Below, piece after piece: positions 15,035 through 22,310 of a stretch of 64,000 bases of DNA (positions are counted from its first letter, which is position 1; each line of letters opens with the position of its first letter). The notes beneath the pieces were generated by a model that was not told the origin of the DNA, did not search any database, and worked only from the letters and a program-made list of their open reading frames with translations. Both the position numbers and the translations under genes were made by a program. Where the stretch lies: positions 1 to 64,000 of the IMG/VR virus record IMGVR_UViG_3300033143_008750. One strand, given 5' to 3'. Source of the DNA: a virus.

Positions 15035-15306
15035 AACTCTACCAAGAAACACGCTTACAAGCATTGATGATTTTATCTACTGCTATCGGTTTAGTTGCAG
15101 CATTAGTATTGCTAGCAGCTGGACTCATACAAAGTCACCTACCGTATTTGATTTATGCAGGTATTGATCTAATAATCGTGTTTATTGTTATCTCAATCGG
15201 TCATCGACGCGCCTTAGCAGTAATGGCTCGCGTGAAAAAGATTGGCGAAGGCAATGGCAATGCAGCAGATGACCTTGAATGGTTAAAGTCGAGGAAAAAA
15301 AGATGA
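15031..15306 (+). CDS. Membrane protein with two helices
   Basis: 91 residues; membrane segments about 10-33 and 38-58, then a charged cytoplasmic tail. Unrecognised. Confidence 0.6.
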   Translation: MKLYQETRLQALMILSTAIGLVAALVLLAAGLIQSHLPYLIYAGIDLIIVFIVISIGHRRALAVMARVKKIGEGNGNAADDLEWLKSRKKR

Positions 15307-15479
15307 TTGCTGTTTTGTGTGCCATTTTGTGTCCTATGCTTGTAATTCTAGGCGTTGTTAGTATTAGCGGAGCGCCGAACATGACTTGGTATGAAAAAGC
15401 ATTTTCGCCGACAATGATTTACGCAGGATTGGCTTGCGGTTTATACGCAATATATTCACTTATTACATTTATTTTCTGA
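15303..15479 (+). CDS. Small membrane protein
   Basis: 58 residues, two membrane helices (AVLCAILCPMLVILGVV and IYAGLACGLYAIYSLITF). The ATG at 15303 overlaps the previous stop. Part of a four-gene run of small membrane proteins after the ligase. Confidence 0.6.
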   Translation: MIAVLCAILCPMLVILGVVSISGAPNMTWYEKAFSPTMIYAGLACGLYAIYSLITFIF

Positions 15480-15488
15480 GGTAATACA

Positions 15489-15758
15489 ATGGATATTCAA
15501 TTTCTTGGTTGGTGCAAGAACGAAAAATCAGACAAAGTTTGGGGTATTGTGAAGAAAGACGATGGCCTCTACGTAACATTTTGGGGCCGGCGCGGTGCGA
15601 AGCTTCAAAAGAAATTGATCGAAATGGAATCTTATGATGCGAGTGCGCTGATCCGTTCAAAAGAGAAGAAAGGCTATCGTGAGGTTCAGAAGGACGACAT
15701 GGAAATGGTTCACGATTCGTTGCGTAAGCACGTTTTCAAAATCGGTTTGTCAATTTAG
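15489..15758 (+). CDS. WGR-domain-like protein
   Basis: 89 residues, nearly the whole being one WGR-like domain: KVWGIVKKDDGLYVTFWGRRG, then an ASALIRSKEKKGYREV helix-turn. WGR domains bind DNA or nucleic-acid ends, best known in PARPs and MolR-type regulators. Freestanding forms occur in proteobacteria. Ribosome binding site GAGGTAAT. Confidence 0.72.
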   Translation: MDIQFLGWCKNEKSDKVWGIVKKDDGLYVTFWGRRGAKLQKKLIEMESYDASALIRSKEKKGYREVQKDDMEMVHDSLRKHVFKIGLSI

Positions 15759-15766
15759 GAATTATC

Positions 15767-15955
15767 ATGCCAAGAGAACCATATTCATACGAAATCGTTT
15801 CGGAGCCGTTACTCGGTTGGCCTACGATTAACCTTATATGCGACGATTTAACAATTCGCACTGTTACAATGCCAATTAATGTAACAGAGGATCTTGTTGC
15901 ATTACTCAACCAAGTGTACCAGAGAGGGTACTTAGAAGGACAAGCAGGGACATAA
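15767..15955 (+). CDS. Small protein, unknown
   Basis: 62 residues: a beta segment (TINLICDDLTIRTVTM) and a helix (DLVALLNQVYQRGYLEGQ). Coupled by TAATG to the next gene. Unrecognised. Confidence 0.58.
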   Translation: MPREPYSYEIVSEPLLGWPTINLICDDLTIRTVTMPINVTEDLVALLNQVYQRGYLEGQAGT

Positions 15956-16248
15956 TGAAAATTGGTGATACAATCTATTTTCTTTACGATTACATGCTTG
16001 AGCGTGGAACAGTAATTGGCATCGGCCCCGTAAACGTTCGTGTACAGTTCGGGTCGGGATACATAACTCGTCAAGTACACGCAAAATGCGCAATGCCTGA
16101 CGAGTCAATTGCAGTCGTTTGGGAATTGCACAAAGGTCGTAATGGCCGTGGCGGATACAGGCTGGAACGCGAATTGTATGCTAACGAACGTGTACCAGCG
16201 AAGGATTGGAAGTATCAAACATACGTATATGAAAAGGTAGCCCCGTAA
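15955..16248 (+). CDS. Small SH3-like protein
   Basis: 97 residues; opens MKIGDTIYFLYDYMLERGTV, the pattern (K-GD-V-x-x-x, G-x-V) of the small SH3-like barrels found repeatedly here, but without the F-x3-L-x-G tail. Unknown function. Confidence 0.58.
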   Translation: MKIGDTIYFLYDYMLERGTVIGIGPVNVRVQFGSGYITRQVHAKCAMPDESIAVVWELHKGRNGRGGYRLERELYANERVPAKDWKYQTYVYEKVAP

Positions 16249-17354
16249 TGGAAACATATTATCTCATATTACTTGTGCCAGTAATTATCGCACTGATCGC
16301 TCGCCTAAAGTTTAAAGTGTCGATCACATGGCCTGAGACGGCAGCGCAAATTGCTATAATGAGTTTAGTCTTATCAATAGTTTGGCTTGCAGGTAGTTGG
16401 AGTCAGACGCACGATACTGAAATTTGGAACGGTGAAATAACAAGTAAGCACAGAGACCATGATACATACGAACAAGCTTATGATTGCTTCTGCACTACTG
16501 ATAGTGACGGCTACGAATCTTGTTCAACTTGTTACGAAACTCATTATACAGTTGATTGGTATTTGAAAAGTACAATCGGCAATATTCGAATTGATTATAA
16601 AGACAGCACATGGAGAAGTGTCTACGATAAGCCTGATCCACAGAATTACAAAGATGCGTATGTCGGCGAAGCATGTTCGGACACTCGCGGCTACACGAAC
16701 TACATCAAAGCTGTGCCTGATAGTCTGTTCAACATGGAAGACGCGGTGTACGAACAATTTGATAGCCTGATTCCATCGTATCCAACTGTATATGGCAAGT
16801 ATCACGTAGATCATGTTATCACAATGGGAATGGGCAGCAATCTTGCAATACGAGATTGGAATGACTACTTAGCAGGAAAGTTGAGAAAACTCGGTCCCGC
16901 TAGTCAAGCAAACGTTATCGTTGTTATTGCAAATACAGCAGACCAGACATATCGCCACGCCCTTGAAACAGCGTGGGTTGGCGGTAAGAAAAATGATGTT
17001 ATTGTTATCGCTGGTGTAACGAACTATCCGCAGATTGATTGGGTGGACATAATTACACTCGGCCAAAACGCTGGCAACGGATTAATGACAGTCAAGATTC
17101 GTGACGATCTAATGGAACTCGGATCAGTTGAAAGCGGCCAAGCATTTATTGATGTAGTTGCGACGAATGTTGGACAGCACTTTGATCGCAAGCCGATGGC
17201 AGATTTTGAATACTTGAAAGACGATATACAACCTGCAACTTGGGTGTTAATAACGGCTTTCATTCTAGCGTTCTTTTTGAGCGCAGGTTTAACATGGGCA
17301 TTTCATGTTTATGATCCGTTCGGCAGTAATTATCGCCGTCGCCGATACTATTAA
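16248..17354 (+). CDS. Large membrane-anchored protein, unknown
   Basis: 368 residues. Two membrane helices at the N-terminus (about 3-20 and 33-50), one near the C-terminus (about 335-355), and a large soluble middle. The middle begins with a cysteine cluster (CFCTTDSDGYESCSTC) then HYTVDWYLKSTIGNIRIDY. Cysteines suggest a metal site or an oxidising compartment. I cannot name it; T4 relatives have unassigned proteins of similar shape. Confidence 0.65.
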   Translation: METYYLILLVPVIIALIARLKFKVSITWPETAAQIAIMSLVLSIVWLAGSWSQTHDTEIWNGEITSKHRDHDTYEQAYDCFCTTDSDGYESCSTCYETHYTVDWYLKSTIGNIRIDYKDSTWRSVYDKPDPQNYKDAYVGEACSDTRGYTNYIKAVPDSLFNMEDAVYEQFDSLIPSYPTVYGKYHVDHVITMGMGSNLAIRDWNDYLAGKLRKLGPASQANVIVVIANTADQTYRHALETAWVGGKKNDVIVIAGVTNYPQIDWVDIITLGQNAGNGLMTVKIRDDLMELGSVESGQAFIDVVATNVGQHFDRKPMADFEYLKDDIQPATWVLITAFILAFFLSAGLTWAFHVYDPFGSNYRRRRYY

Positions 17355-17370
17355 GTTAGTGGAGTAGAAA

Positions 17371-17637
17371 ATGAAAACATTTATGATTATGATTATGATT
17401 GTATTTGTATTGGGTGCATGTGCGCCAGCCTCACAGAAGACACTTGACCTTCGTGAAGAACGAGCATATGACCAGCAAGAACGTGAAATACAGTTCGACA
17501 AAGATACACAACGCTGTGACTTACAAACTCACATGATGGCAATTGATCGTCGGCTCGGCCATGCAACACGCAACCAAGTAGTTAGAAACGTGCCAGGTCG
17601 TGGTGACAAATGGTATTGTGTAAGACGCACACATTAA
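17371..17637 (+). CDS. Putative lipoprotein
   Basis: 88 residues with a short signal sequence and lipobox LGAC (residues 14-17). The mature part is a charged helix (REERAYDQQEREIQFDKDTQ) with two more cysteines. Possibly periplasmic, or superinfection exclusion or spanin-related; unproven. Confidence 0.65.
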   Translation: MKTFMIMIMIVFVLGACAPASQKTLDLREERAYDQQEREIQFDKDTQRCDLQTHMMAIDRRLGHATRNQVVRNVPGRGDKWYCVRRTH

Positions 17638-17664
17638 TAAGTAATTTTAAACAGGAGTAACAAA

Positions 17665-18246
17665 ATGAAGTATCAAAGAGGTGTAGCAGGTTGGGTATTT
17701 TTGGGCATAGTGTCAGCAATTGCATTTGTAATTATTGGCTCATATGTAACAAACGCCAACTATGGTAATCGTGCAGAGCGCGGTCTTGAAGCAGTAAAGG
17801 CCGACAACATGAACATTCGTTCAACTCACTCGCTCAAGATCATGGAACTTGCACAAATTCCAGCGATGTACAAGAATGATATTATTGAGATTTACACAGC
17901 AGCGATCAGTGCGCGCTACGGCGAAGAAGGTTCGCAGGCTATGTTTCAGTTCTTGAAGGAACAGAATCCTAATATCGACGCAAGCGTGTATAAAGCAATT
18001 CAGCAAGAGATTACTGCAGGTCGTAATGAGTTTAAGGTCGCACAGACTCGGCTCGTAGATCAGAAGCGTGTATACGTTACTAATCTCGGTTATGTCTGGA
18101 AGGGCTTTTGGCTTGAGCAAGCAGGTTATCCGATGTTGAATGTCGGCTTCCAAGGCGGATCAGATGATTTCGGAGTTGTCCTCAGTGGCGACACGAATGA
18201 AATCTTTGAATCTGGCATCGACAAGCCTCTCGTACTTAGTCAGTAA
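17665..18246 (+). CDS. LemA-like membrane protein
   Basis: 193 residues. An N-terminal membrane helix (AGWVFLGIVSAIAFVIIGSYV) is followed by helical repeats as in phage LemA-like proteins: NMNIRSTHSLKIMELAQIP, then QQEITAGRNEFKVAQTRLVD and GFWLEQAGYP. Family role is unclear. Preceded by a good AGGAG. Confidence 0.72.
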   Translation: MKYQRGVAGWVFLGIVSAIAFVIIGSYVTNANYGNRAERGLEAVKADNMNIRSTHSLKIMELAQIPAMYKNDIIEIYTAAISARYGEEGSQAMFQFLKEQNPNIDASVYKAIQQEITAGRNEFKVAQTRLVDQKRVYVTNLGYVWKGFWLEQAGYPMLNVGFQGGSDDFGVVLSGDTNEIFESGIDKPLVLSQ

Positions 18247-18247
18247 A

Positions 18248-18598
18248 ATGATCTGGAACCCAATCAAAAATCGTAGGCTTCGCAGGGACTGGCGTCTTGT
18301 CGGTACCCTCGAAGCCATTTACACATGGACAGATTTGGACAATGAAAAAGATACAGCATACTATTATCTAAAAGAGAATGGTATGGGTGAAAGAAAATGC
18401 ATACACGACGGAACTGGTAATCTTGGCAAAGATGGACGAAATTCACCGGCCTGGGCGGAACGTAAACGAGTATCACATCCGATATATTTAGAGAAAATTC
18501 GTCCTTGGCTTGAAGGTAGATACGATCCCGATATTCCAAGTTATGAATCAATCAAAGCAAAAGAATTCAAAGATAAACTTGCAGGAAAAATTACATGA
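18248..18598 (+). CDS. DWRLV/IPSYESI-family paralogue with tail element
   Basis: 116 residues. DWRLVGTL, AYYYLKENGMGERK, IRPWLEGRYDPDIPSYESI and FKDKLAGKIT appear in the same order in the proteins at 30129 and 30482. It is thus one of four related genes (with 30829). The element closes the protein. Start at 18248; the upstream start at 18140 overlaps the LemA gene. Confidence 0.72.
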   Translation: MIWNPIKNRRLRRDWRLVGTLEAIYTWTDLDNEKDTAYYYLKENGMGERKCIHDGTGNLGKDGRNSPAWAERKRVSHPIYLEKIRPWLEGRYDPDIPSYESIKAKEFKDKLAGKIT

Positions 18599-18849
18599 CT
18601 ATTATGACTGTAATATGTGATCCAACAGAATTTATCCGCGTGATTGGTGCTTTCGATCAGCCGTCTGTAAATAAGTATATCGGCAAGGTTGGAAGGACAA
18701 TGTCTCACGGCAAGAATAAGAGAGATTCCGAAGAACTATTTTTTGTTCGGATGCACGGTGAAACAGACCTCAAAGTATTTGCTATTAAACAAGTTGAATT
18801 CATCACTGAAAAAGAATACTTCAAAGGATGTCTTCGTGGTCGGACTTAA
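18595..18849 (+). CDS. SH3-like paralogue with C-terminal element (array 1)
   Basis: 84 residues ending EKEYFKGCLRGRT. First of a tandem set of small proteins with the same tail. Its tail codons TTCAAAGGATGTCTTCGTGG hold a Shine-Dalgarno sequence (AAAGGA) and the next gene's GTG start. Function unknown. Confidence 0.66.
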   Translation: MTIMTVICDPTEFIRVIGAFDQPSVNKYIGKVGRTMSHGKNKRDSEELFFVRMHGETDLKVFAIKQVEFITEKEYFKGCLRGRT

Positions 18850-19063
18850 TAAAAATCGAATTTCGCTCGGCGATATTGTATTCGTAAACATGAATAATGT
18901 CATGGATAATAACTTTGTAGGCAAAGCAGTAAGAATGCATGAAGGAACTAAAGTACGAGTCAATAAAGCAGATAATTTTGGTCGAATCGTATACATAAAT
19001 CGTTGCAGTCATGCTAACGAAACACAGAGAAAACAGTACTTCAAGGATTGTCTTCGTGGATAA
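18836..19063 (+). CDS. SH3-like paralogue with C-terminal element (array 2)
   Basis: 75 residues. The GTG at 18836 lies within the LRG codons of the preceding tail. It begins VGLNKNRISLGDIVFVNMNN, an SH3-like strand pattern, and ends QRKQYFKDCLRG. The longer frame opening at 18689 is mainly out-of-frame overlap and is not used. Confidence 0.66.
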   Translation: MVGLNKNRISLGDIVFVNMNNVMDNNFVGKAVRMHEGTKVRVNKADNFGRIVYINRCSHANETQRKQYFKDCLRG

Positions 19064-19274
19064 ACAAATAAAAGTTGGTGATCTTGTACGAGTAAATTCA
19101 CCTGATGCTAGTTGCAACTTTTTAGGTTACGGCAAAGTACTTAAGTTAAGTGGCCGAGAAGCAAGAATTAAAATTTTTGGGTTTTTTCAAACGTTACCAT
19201 TCTTTATAGATGAATTAGAACCTACTACAGAAAAAGAACAGAAGCGTTATTTCATGGACCGCCTTCGTGGATGA
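19056..19274 (+). CDS. SH3-like paralogue with C-terminal element (array 3)
   Basis: 72 residues from a GTG again embedded in the upstream LRG codons. DKQIKVGDLVRVNSPDAS starts the barrel; EKEQKRYFMDRLRG ends it. Identical junction style to the previous gene, so the array arose by duplication. Confidence 0.68.
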   Translation: MDKQIKVGDLVRVNSPDASCNFLGYGKVLKLSGREARIKIFGFFQTLPFFIDELEPTTEKEQKRYFMDRLRG

Positions 19275-19515
19275 TGATTTCTTGAAACTACATCCGTCAA
19301 TTAGTGTAGGAAGTATCGTTTCTATACGAAGTGCAGACTCCAAAAATATTCCAGGATATATAGGAATTGTAGTAGAAACTAATGTCTGGGAGCCAGGTGG
19401 AAGACGAATCTACATTCCAGGAATAGGAGAGGTTGAAACTGGCCTTGATAAATGCTATAATGCTACAGAAGCAGAACGTAAAGAATACTTCAAAAATGTA
19501 CTAAAATATGAATAA
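19267..19515 (+). CDS. SH3-like paralogue with C-terminal element (array 4)
   Basis: 82 residues from the GTG in the preceding LRG codons. ISVGSIVSIRSADSKNIPG is the barrel start; the tail ERKEYFKNVLKYE has lost the glycine. Next gene overlaps by 8 bases. Confidence 0.66.
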   Translation: MDDDFLKLHPSISVGSIVSIRSADSKNIPGYIGIVVETNVWEPGGRRIYIPGIGEVETGLDKCYNATEAERKEYFKNVLKYE

Positions 19516-19789
19516 CAAACTTCCAAAAGTTCCATTCCAATTTACTCGCCCTGAGGAAATTATCCGCGTTGGCGATCATGTAAGAATTGTAAATTATCTT
19601 GAGGATAGTAAACCTGTCGGCATCGTTGAAAGAAGGAATGGCGGCTACATTTATGTGAATGTCAATCTAGATAATCAAGAGCGCCACCAGTATAAAGGCC
19701 ACTATGAAGTATATGAAAATGAGATCGAAAAGATTACTGAACAAGAATATTTCAAGCTACTTTTAGCAGGTGCAAATGACAGTGACTAA
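19508..19789 (+). CDS. SH3-like paralogue with C-terminal element (array 5)
   Basis: 93 residues. IRVGDHVRIVNYLEDSKPVGI is the barrel; EQEYFKLLLAGANDSD the tail with six extra residues after the glycine. Start ATG at 19508. Unknown role. Confidence 0.66.
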   Translation: MNNKLPKVPFQFTRPEEIIRVGDHVRIVNYLEDSKPVGIVERRNGGYIYVNVNLDNQERHQYKGHYEVYENEIEKITEQEYFKLLLAGANDSD

Positions 19790-20003
19790 GTGGATACTAA
19801 TATTGAAGCTTCTAGGCCAAGATCACGAAACTGGTGAAATAGATTGGCATGAAGCTGTAAGGGTTGAGAACTTATCATTTCAGACTTGCATTGACGAATT
19901 AGTAACGATGGTCAACATATTTCAGATGGAAGGCATAGAGCATGACGTATACTGCAAAGAAATGCCCGAAGAAACAACGGAAAAAGAAACGGTTGATAAA
20001 TAA
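19776..20003 (+). CDS. Small alpha/beta protein, unknown
   Basis: 75 residues from ATG 19776 with AGCAGG five bases upstream; a GTG at 19770 is the alternative. WILILKLLGQDHETGEIDW and a helix with Cys follow. Its last codons overlap the -35 box of the tmRNA promoter. Confidence 0.6.
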   Translation: MTVTKWILILKLLGQDHETGEIDWHEAVRVENLSFQTCIDELVTMVNIFQMEGIEHDVYCKEMPEETTEKETVDK

Positions 20004-20021
20004 CTGTAGTTAATGTATAAT
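19993..20021 (+). promoter_or_regulatory. Sigma70-type promoter of the tmRNA
   Basis: TTGATA (19993-19998), 17 bases, TATAAT (20016-20021), placing transcription start near 20028, just upstream of the acceptor piece. Confidence 0.88.
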
Positions 20022-20027
20022 AATGAA

Positions 20028-20440
20028 ATAGTTGTGTGATAGTGTGTTAGTAGGCTGGGACGGACGCGGCTTCGAAGCCGCCATCTCCACCAATTTCGAA
20101 AGCACTCTCGTAAATCGCAGCAATCTCAGACGGCGCCAAAACGCTATCTTAAGCATAATCTAAGTATGTGGGACCTGTGGGGAGAGTGTTACTTCGGGGA
20201 TGAATTGGAATCGACGTACGGATCGGAAGCACAAAGGACAACTCGCTTGGCAACGTAATTGCTAACTAAAGCAATCGGAAACGAAAACTTTGAAATCATC
20301 GGCATGAGAGAAGCTTCGGCTTCTTTCGCGTAATCTAAACAATTACACCGATCGAGCTATAAGCCAGCTTGTAACCAAATGAGCTAGGAAAGGGGCATCG
20401 ACGTAGCTGAAAACTCTACGTTCGCCCCTTTCTGCTTTTA
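20028..20440 (+). ncRNA. ssrA: Circularly permuted two-piece tmRNA
   Basis: tmRNA frees ribosomes stalled on broken messages and tags the peptide for proteolysis. The acceptor part comes first and ends GGACGCGGC-TTCGAA-GCCGC-CATCTCC-ACCA (CCA 20090-20092). The coding part starts at 20196 with GGGGATGAATTGGAATCGACG, the classic tmRNA 5' sequence. Its first seven bases GGGGATG pair with CATCTCC (20082-20088), one G-U pair, so the tRNA-like end is assembled from two pieces. The stretch between (about 20093-20195) has a CACTCTC/GAGAGTG stem and would be cut out. A likely tag frame at 20263-20316 reads GNENFEIIGMREASASFA then stop. The transcript ends at a strong terminator. Confidence 0.92.
20389..20440 (+). 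terminator. Rho-independent terminator after tmRNA
   Basis: AAAGGGGC (20389-20396) pairs with GCCCCTTT (20424-20431), with an inner ACGTAG/CTACGT stem, followed by CTGCTTTTA. Confidence 0.88.
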
Positions 20441-20443
20441 TAC

Positions 20444-20451
20444 GATAAATA
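20444..20451 (+). promoter_or_regulatory. Late-type promoter box
   Basis: GATAAATA. With T4 spacing, transcription would start at 20457, exactly the ATG of the next gene. Confidence 0.6.
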
Positions 20452-20456
20452 CATGT

Positions 20457-20876
20457 ATGAGATTAGACGAAATCACAAGAACAAACGGTGCAGTCGATAG
20501 GAAGCTTCCTGGGCTATATAATGCTCAAGTTGGCGACATTATCGAAATTGGCTTCGAAGGTTCTAGAATCAAACACAAAGCTAAAATCGCAAAAGTCGTA
20601 GGAAACGATAGATTAGTTGATGCTGACGGCAACATATTTAATCGTAGCGGAATAGTATTTCGTCGCAAATCATATCCCCTAACATCATTTCGTGGCAAGA
20701 TCATATCTGCAAAACAAATGACACAGAAAGCACTAGACAATGACCACGAAGATCGTAAAGTTGATTACTTGAAACGCAATAATTGGGAGAATGTTGATCC
20801 AGAAACAAGAGATAAAATCTTGTCTCTATTACGTGTGTCTTTCACTTCTATGCAAGGCATGAAAGATTACAAATGA
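20457..20876 (+). CDS. Phage protein with MRLxE start, probably leaderless
   Basis: 139 residues. The start MRLDEITRTNG resembles the next protein's MRLHELVEH. A central barrel (AQVGDIIEIGFEGSRIKHKAKI) carries a KOW/SH3-like pattern. The similar short start on both proteins may be a targeting leader such as the capsid-targeting sequence of T4-type phages; this is a guess. Overlaps the next gene by ATGA. Confidence 0.66.
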   Translation: MRLDEITRTNGAVDRKLPGLYNAQVGDIIEIGFEGSRIKHKAKIAKVVGNDRLVDADGNIFNRSGIVFRRKSYPLTSFRGKIISAKQMTQKALDNDHEDRKVDYLKRNNWENVDPETRDKILSLLRVSFTSMQGMKDYK

Positions 20877-21712
20877 GACTTCACGAATTAGTAGAACATA
20901 CCTTTCCTAAGATTAAAACACATGATCGCAAAGGTGCGCACTTGCCTGACTTGTATAACTATGATGATGAAGAGGCATACATAGGTCCAAATGATAATCC
21001 TCCTGGTTCAGGCAATCCTAATCTAGACAATCCTGATATAGATACACTCGGCACTGGCGCATTCGCTACTGCGTATCGACATAAAGATACTCCGCATGAT
21101 GTTACGAAAGGTTCAAAAGCACAATCTGAACCCGATGGCTGGCAGGTACTATTTACTGCATTATCTAAAGATGAAGATGCACAAGCAAATCCATACTTTC
21201 CCCGCTTTCGCAGTATCAACACATTCAAACAGAATGATGATTATGCAGTCGATCCTAAGCAATCATACGTAGTCAAAGTAGAAGCACTTGAGCCATATGC
21301 AAATCTATCAGACAAAGAACGTGAAATGCTAGTCAACAAAATATTCGAAGAAACGGGCGAAGATATAATTAATCATTATTGGGAAGAAGAAACCCGTGAT
21401 CGTTGGAATCCCCGCGGCCAGCCACAGAGCTTCCCAGGGCAAAAGTTTGCATGGGCGATTCGTGCTTGTCTAGAAGGAGACACATGGCAAGATGAATTAC
21501 GCTGGGCAATTCAAGACAAGAAATTTCTACAAGCAATTGAATTTCTACAAAAGACTGCTAAAGAATCAAACTACGAATTTGACCTACATCGAGAAAACAT
21601 GATGATTCGTAGGACATCAGTTGGTGTACAGCTAGTACTCAACGATCCACTAGGATTCAGTACCGACGCCAAGCAAAAACAAGAAGTCGAAGGCCATCCT
21701 GATTGGGAATAA
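20873..21712 (+). CDS. Protein kinase-like protein
   Basis: 279 residues. LGTGAFATAYRH (about residue 62) resembles a glycine-rich ATP loop; SYVVKVEAL (about 135) has the lysine of strand 3; YEFDLHRENMMIRR (about 240) matches a catalytic loop D-x-H-x-x-N; LVLNDPLGF resembles the DFG-type metal motif as DPLG. Together they suggest a divergent kinase fold. Its N-terminus MRLHELVEHTFPKIKTHD may be a leader. Activity and target unproven. Confidence 0.66.
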   Translation: MRLHELVEHTFPKIKTHDRKGAHLPDLYNYDDEEAYIGPNDNPPGSGNPNLDNPDIDTLGTGAFATAYRHKDTPHDVTKGSKAQSEPDGWQVLFTALSKDEDAQANPYFPRFRSINTFKQNDDYAVDPKQSYVVKVEALEPYANLSDKEREMLVNKIFEETGEDIINHYWEEETRDRWNPRGQPQSFPGQKFAWAIRACLEGDTWQDELRWAIQDKKFLQAIEFLQKTAKESNYEFDLHRENMMIRRTSVGVQLVLNDPLGFSTDAKQKQEVEGHPDWE

Positions 21713-21715
21713 AGC

Positions 21716-21744
21716 TTGACAAGTACCACTTTATCGTGTACAAT
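21716..21744 (+). promoter_or_regulatory. Sigma70-type promoter, leaderless transcript
   Basis: TTGACA (21716-21721), 17 bases, TACAAT (21739-21744). Start is expected near 21751, at the ATG (21750). Confidence 0.85.
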
Positions 21745-21749
21745 GAGGC

Positions 21750-22004
21750 ATGGAATACAAGATCAGGCAATTAGACTGGTTCAAGCGCAGAGAGCCTACT
21801 AAAATCCCACAGCCTGTAAAAGTGGAAATCGACAATATTGAACTTGAGAAGAATTCTTACTGTGATATGACAGTAGAATACGATGATGGTGAGGTATTTG
21901 TCTTCGATGGTCGGGTACAGTATAACGACATCAAAGACACATGGACTGTTCATGGATTTTCTAGTGACAGCGGACGACAGTGTTTTGTGGATATAGTAGA
22001 ATGA
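21750..22004 (+). CDS. Small protein, probably leaderless
   Basis: 84 residues. VKVEIDNIELEKNSYCDMTVEYDDGEVFVFDG suggests a beta sandwich. The ATG coincides with the expected transcription start, leaving no room for a ribosome binding site. ATGA overlap with the next gene. Unrecognised. Confidence 0.65.
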   Translation: MEYKIRQLDWFKRREPTKIPQPVKVEIDNIELEKNSYCDMTVEYDDGEVFVFDGRVQYNDIKDTWTVHGFSSDSGRQCFVDIVE

Positions 22005-22261
22005 AATACGAAACAGCAGAAGAAAAATTTGAACGTAAACTCAAGTACGGCAAAGACGAATGGGTACCGCAGCCTTGCAACATGCAAGAAGGTCAGCCTT
22101 GCCCTTATGGATGTATCATAAACAAACGTGTAGCCCCGCCAGTGTATTACAGTCTATCAGGTGATTGTCGCTGTCCTTCAGCAGATGATTGCTGCATGAA
22201 TTTGCAATTCGACAACGAGTATTACAGAACTAGAGAAATAGAAAAGGCAAAATATACGTAA
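22001..22261 (+). CDS. Cysteine-rich protein with N-terminal element
   Basis: 86 residues. TAEEKFERKLKYGKDEWVPQPC gives the N-terminal element with KYG in place of xG, followed by cysteines (CNMQEGQPCPYGC, CRCPSADDCC) likely binding zinc. Function unknown. Confidence 0.66.
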   Translation: MKYETAEEKFERKLKYGKDEWVPQPCNMQEGQPCPYGCIINKRVAPPVYYSLSGDCRCPSADDCCMNLQFDNEYYRTREIEKAKYT

Positions 22262-22310
22262 AAATTCCCTCCAAAACAGGTAAATACTACTATAACAGAG
22301 GAGAATAATA

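Noticed and set aside
18689-18835. Longer start for the second gene of the tandem array
   Set aside because: It would run inside the previous gene out of frame; the GTG at 18836 with AAAGGA fits the neighbouring junctions.
20263-20290. Alternative tmRNA tag frame ending SSA-stop (TCATCGGCATGA)
   Set aside because: It is shorter and lacks the NENF-like start common to tags; kept only as a second possibility.
22264-22310. Seventh hairpin-buried late promoter before the gene at 22311
   Set aside because: The box is only GTAAATAC and the possible arms have mismatches.
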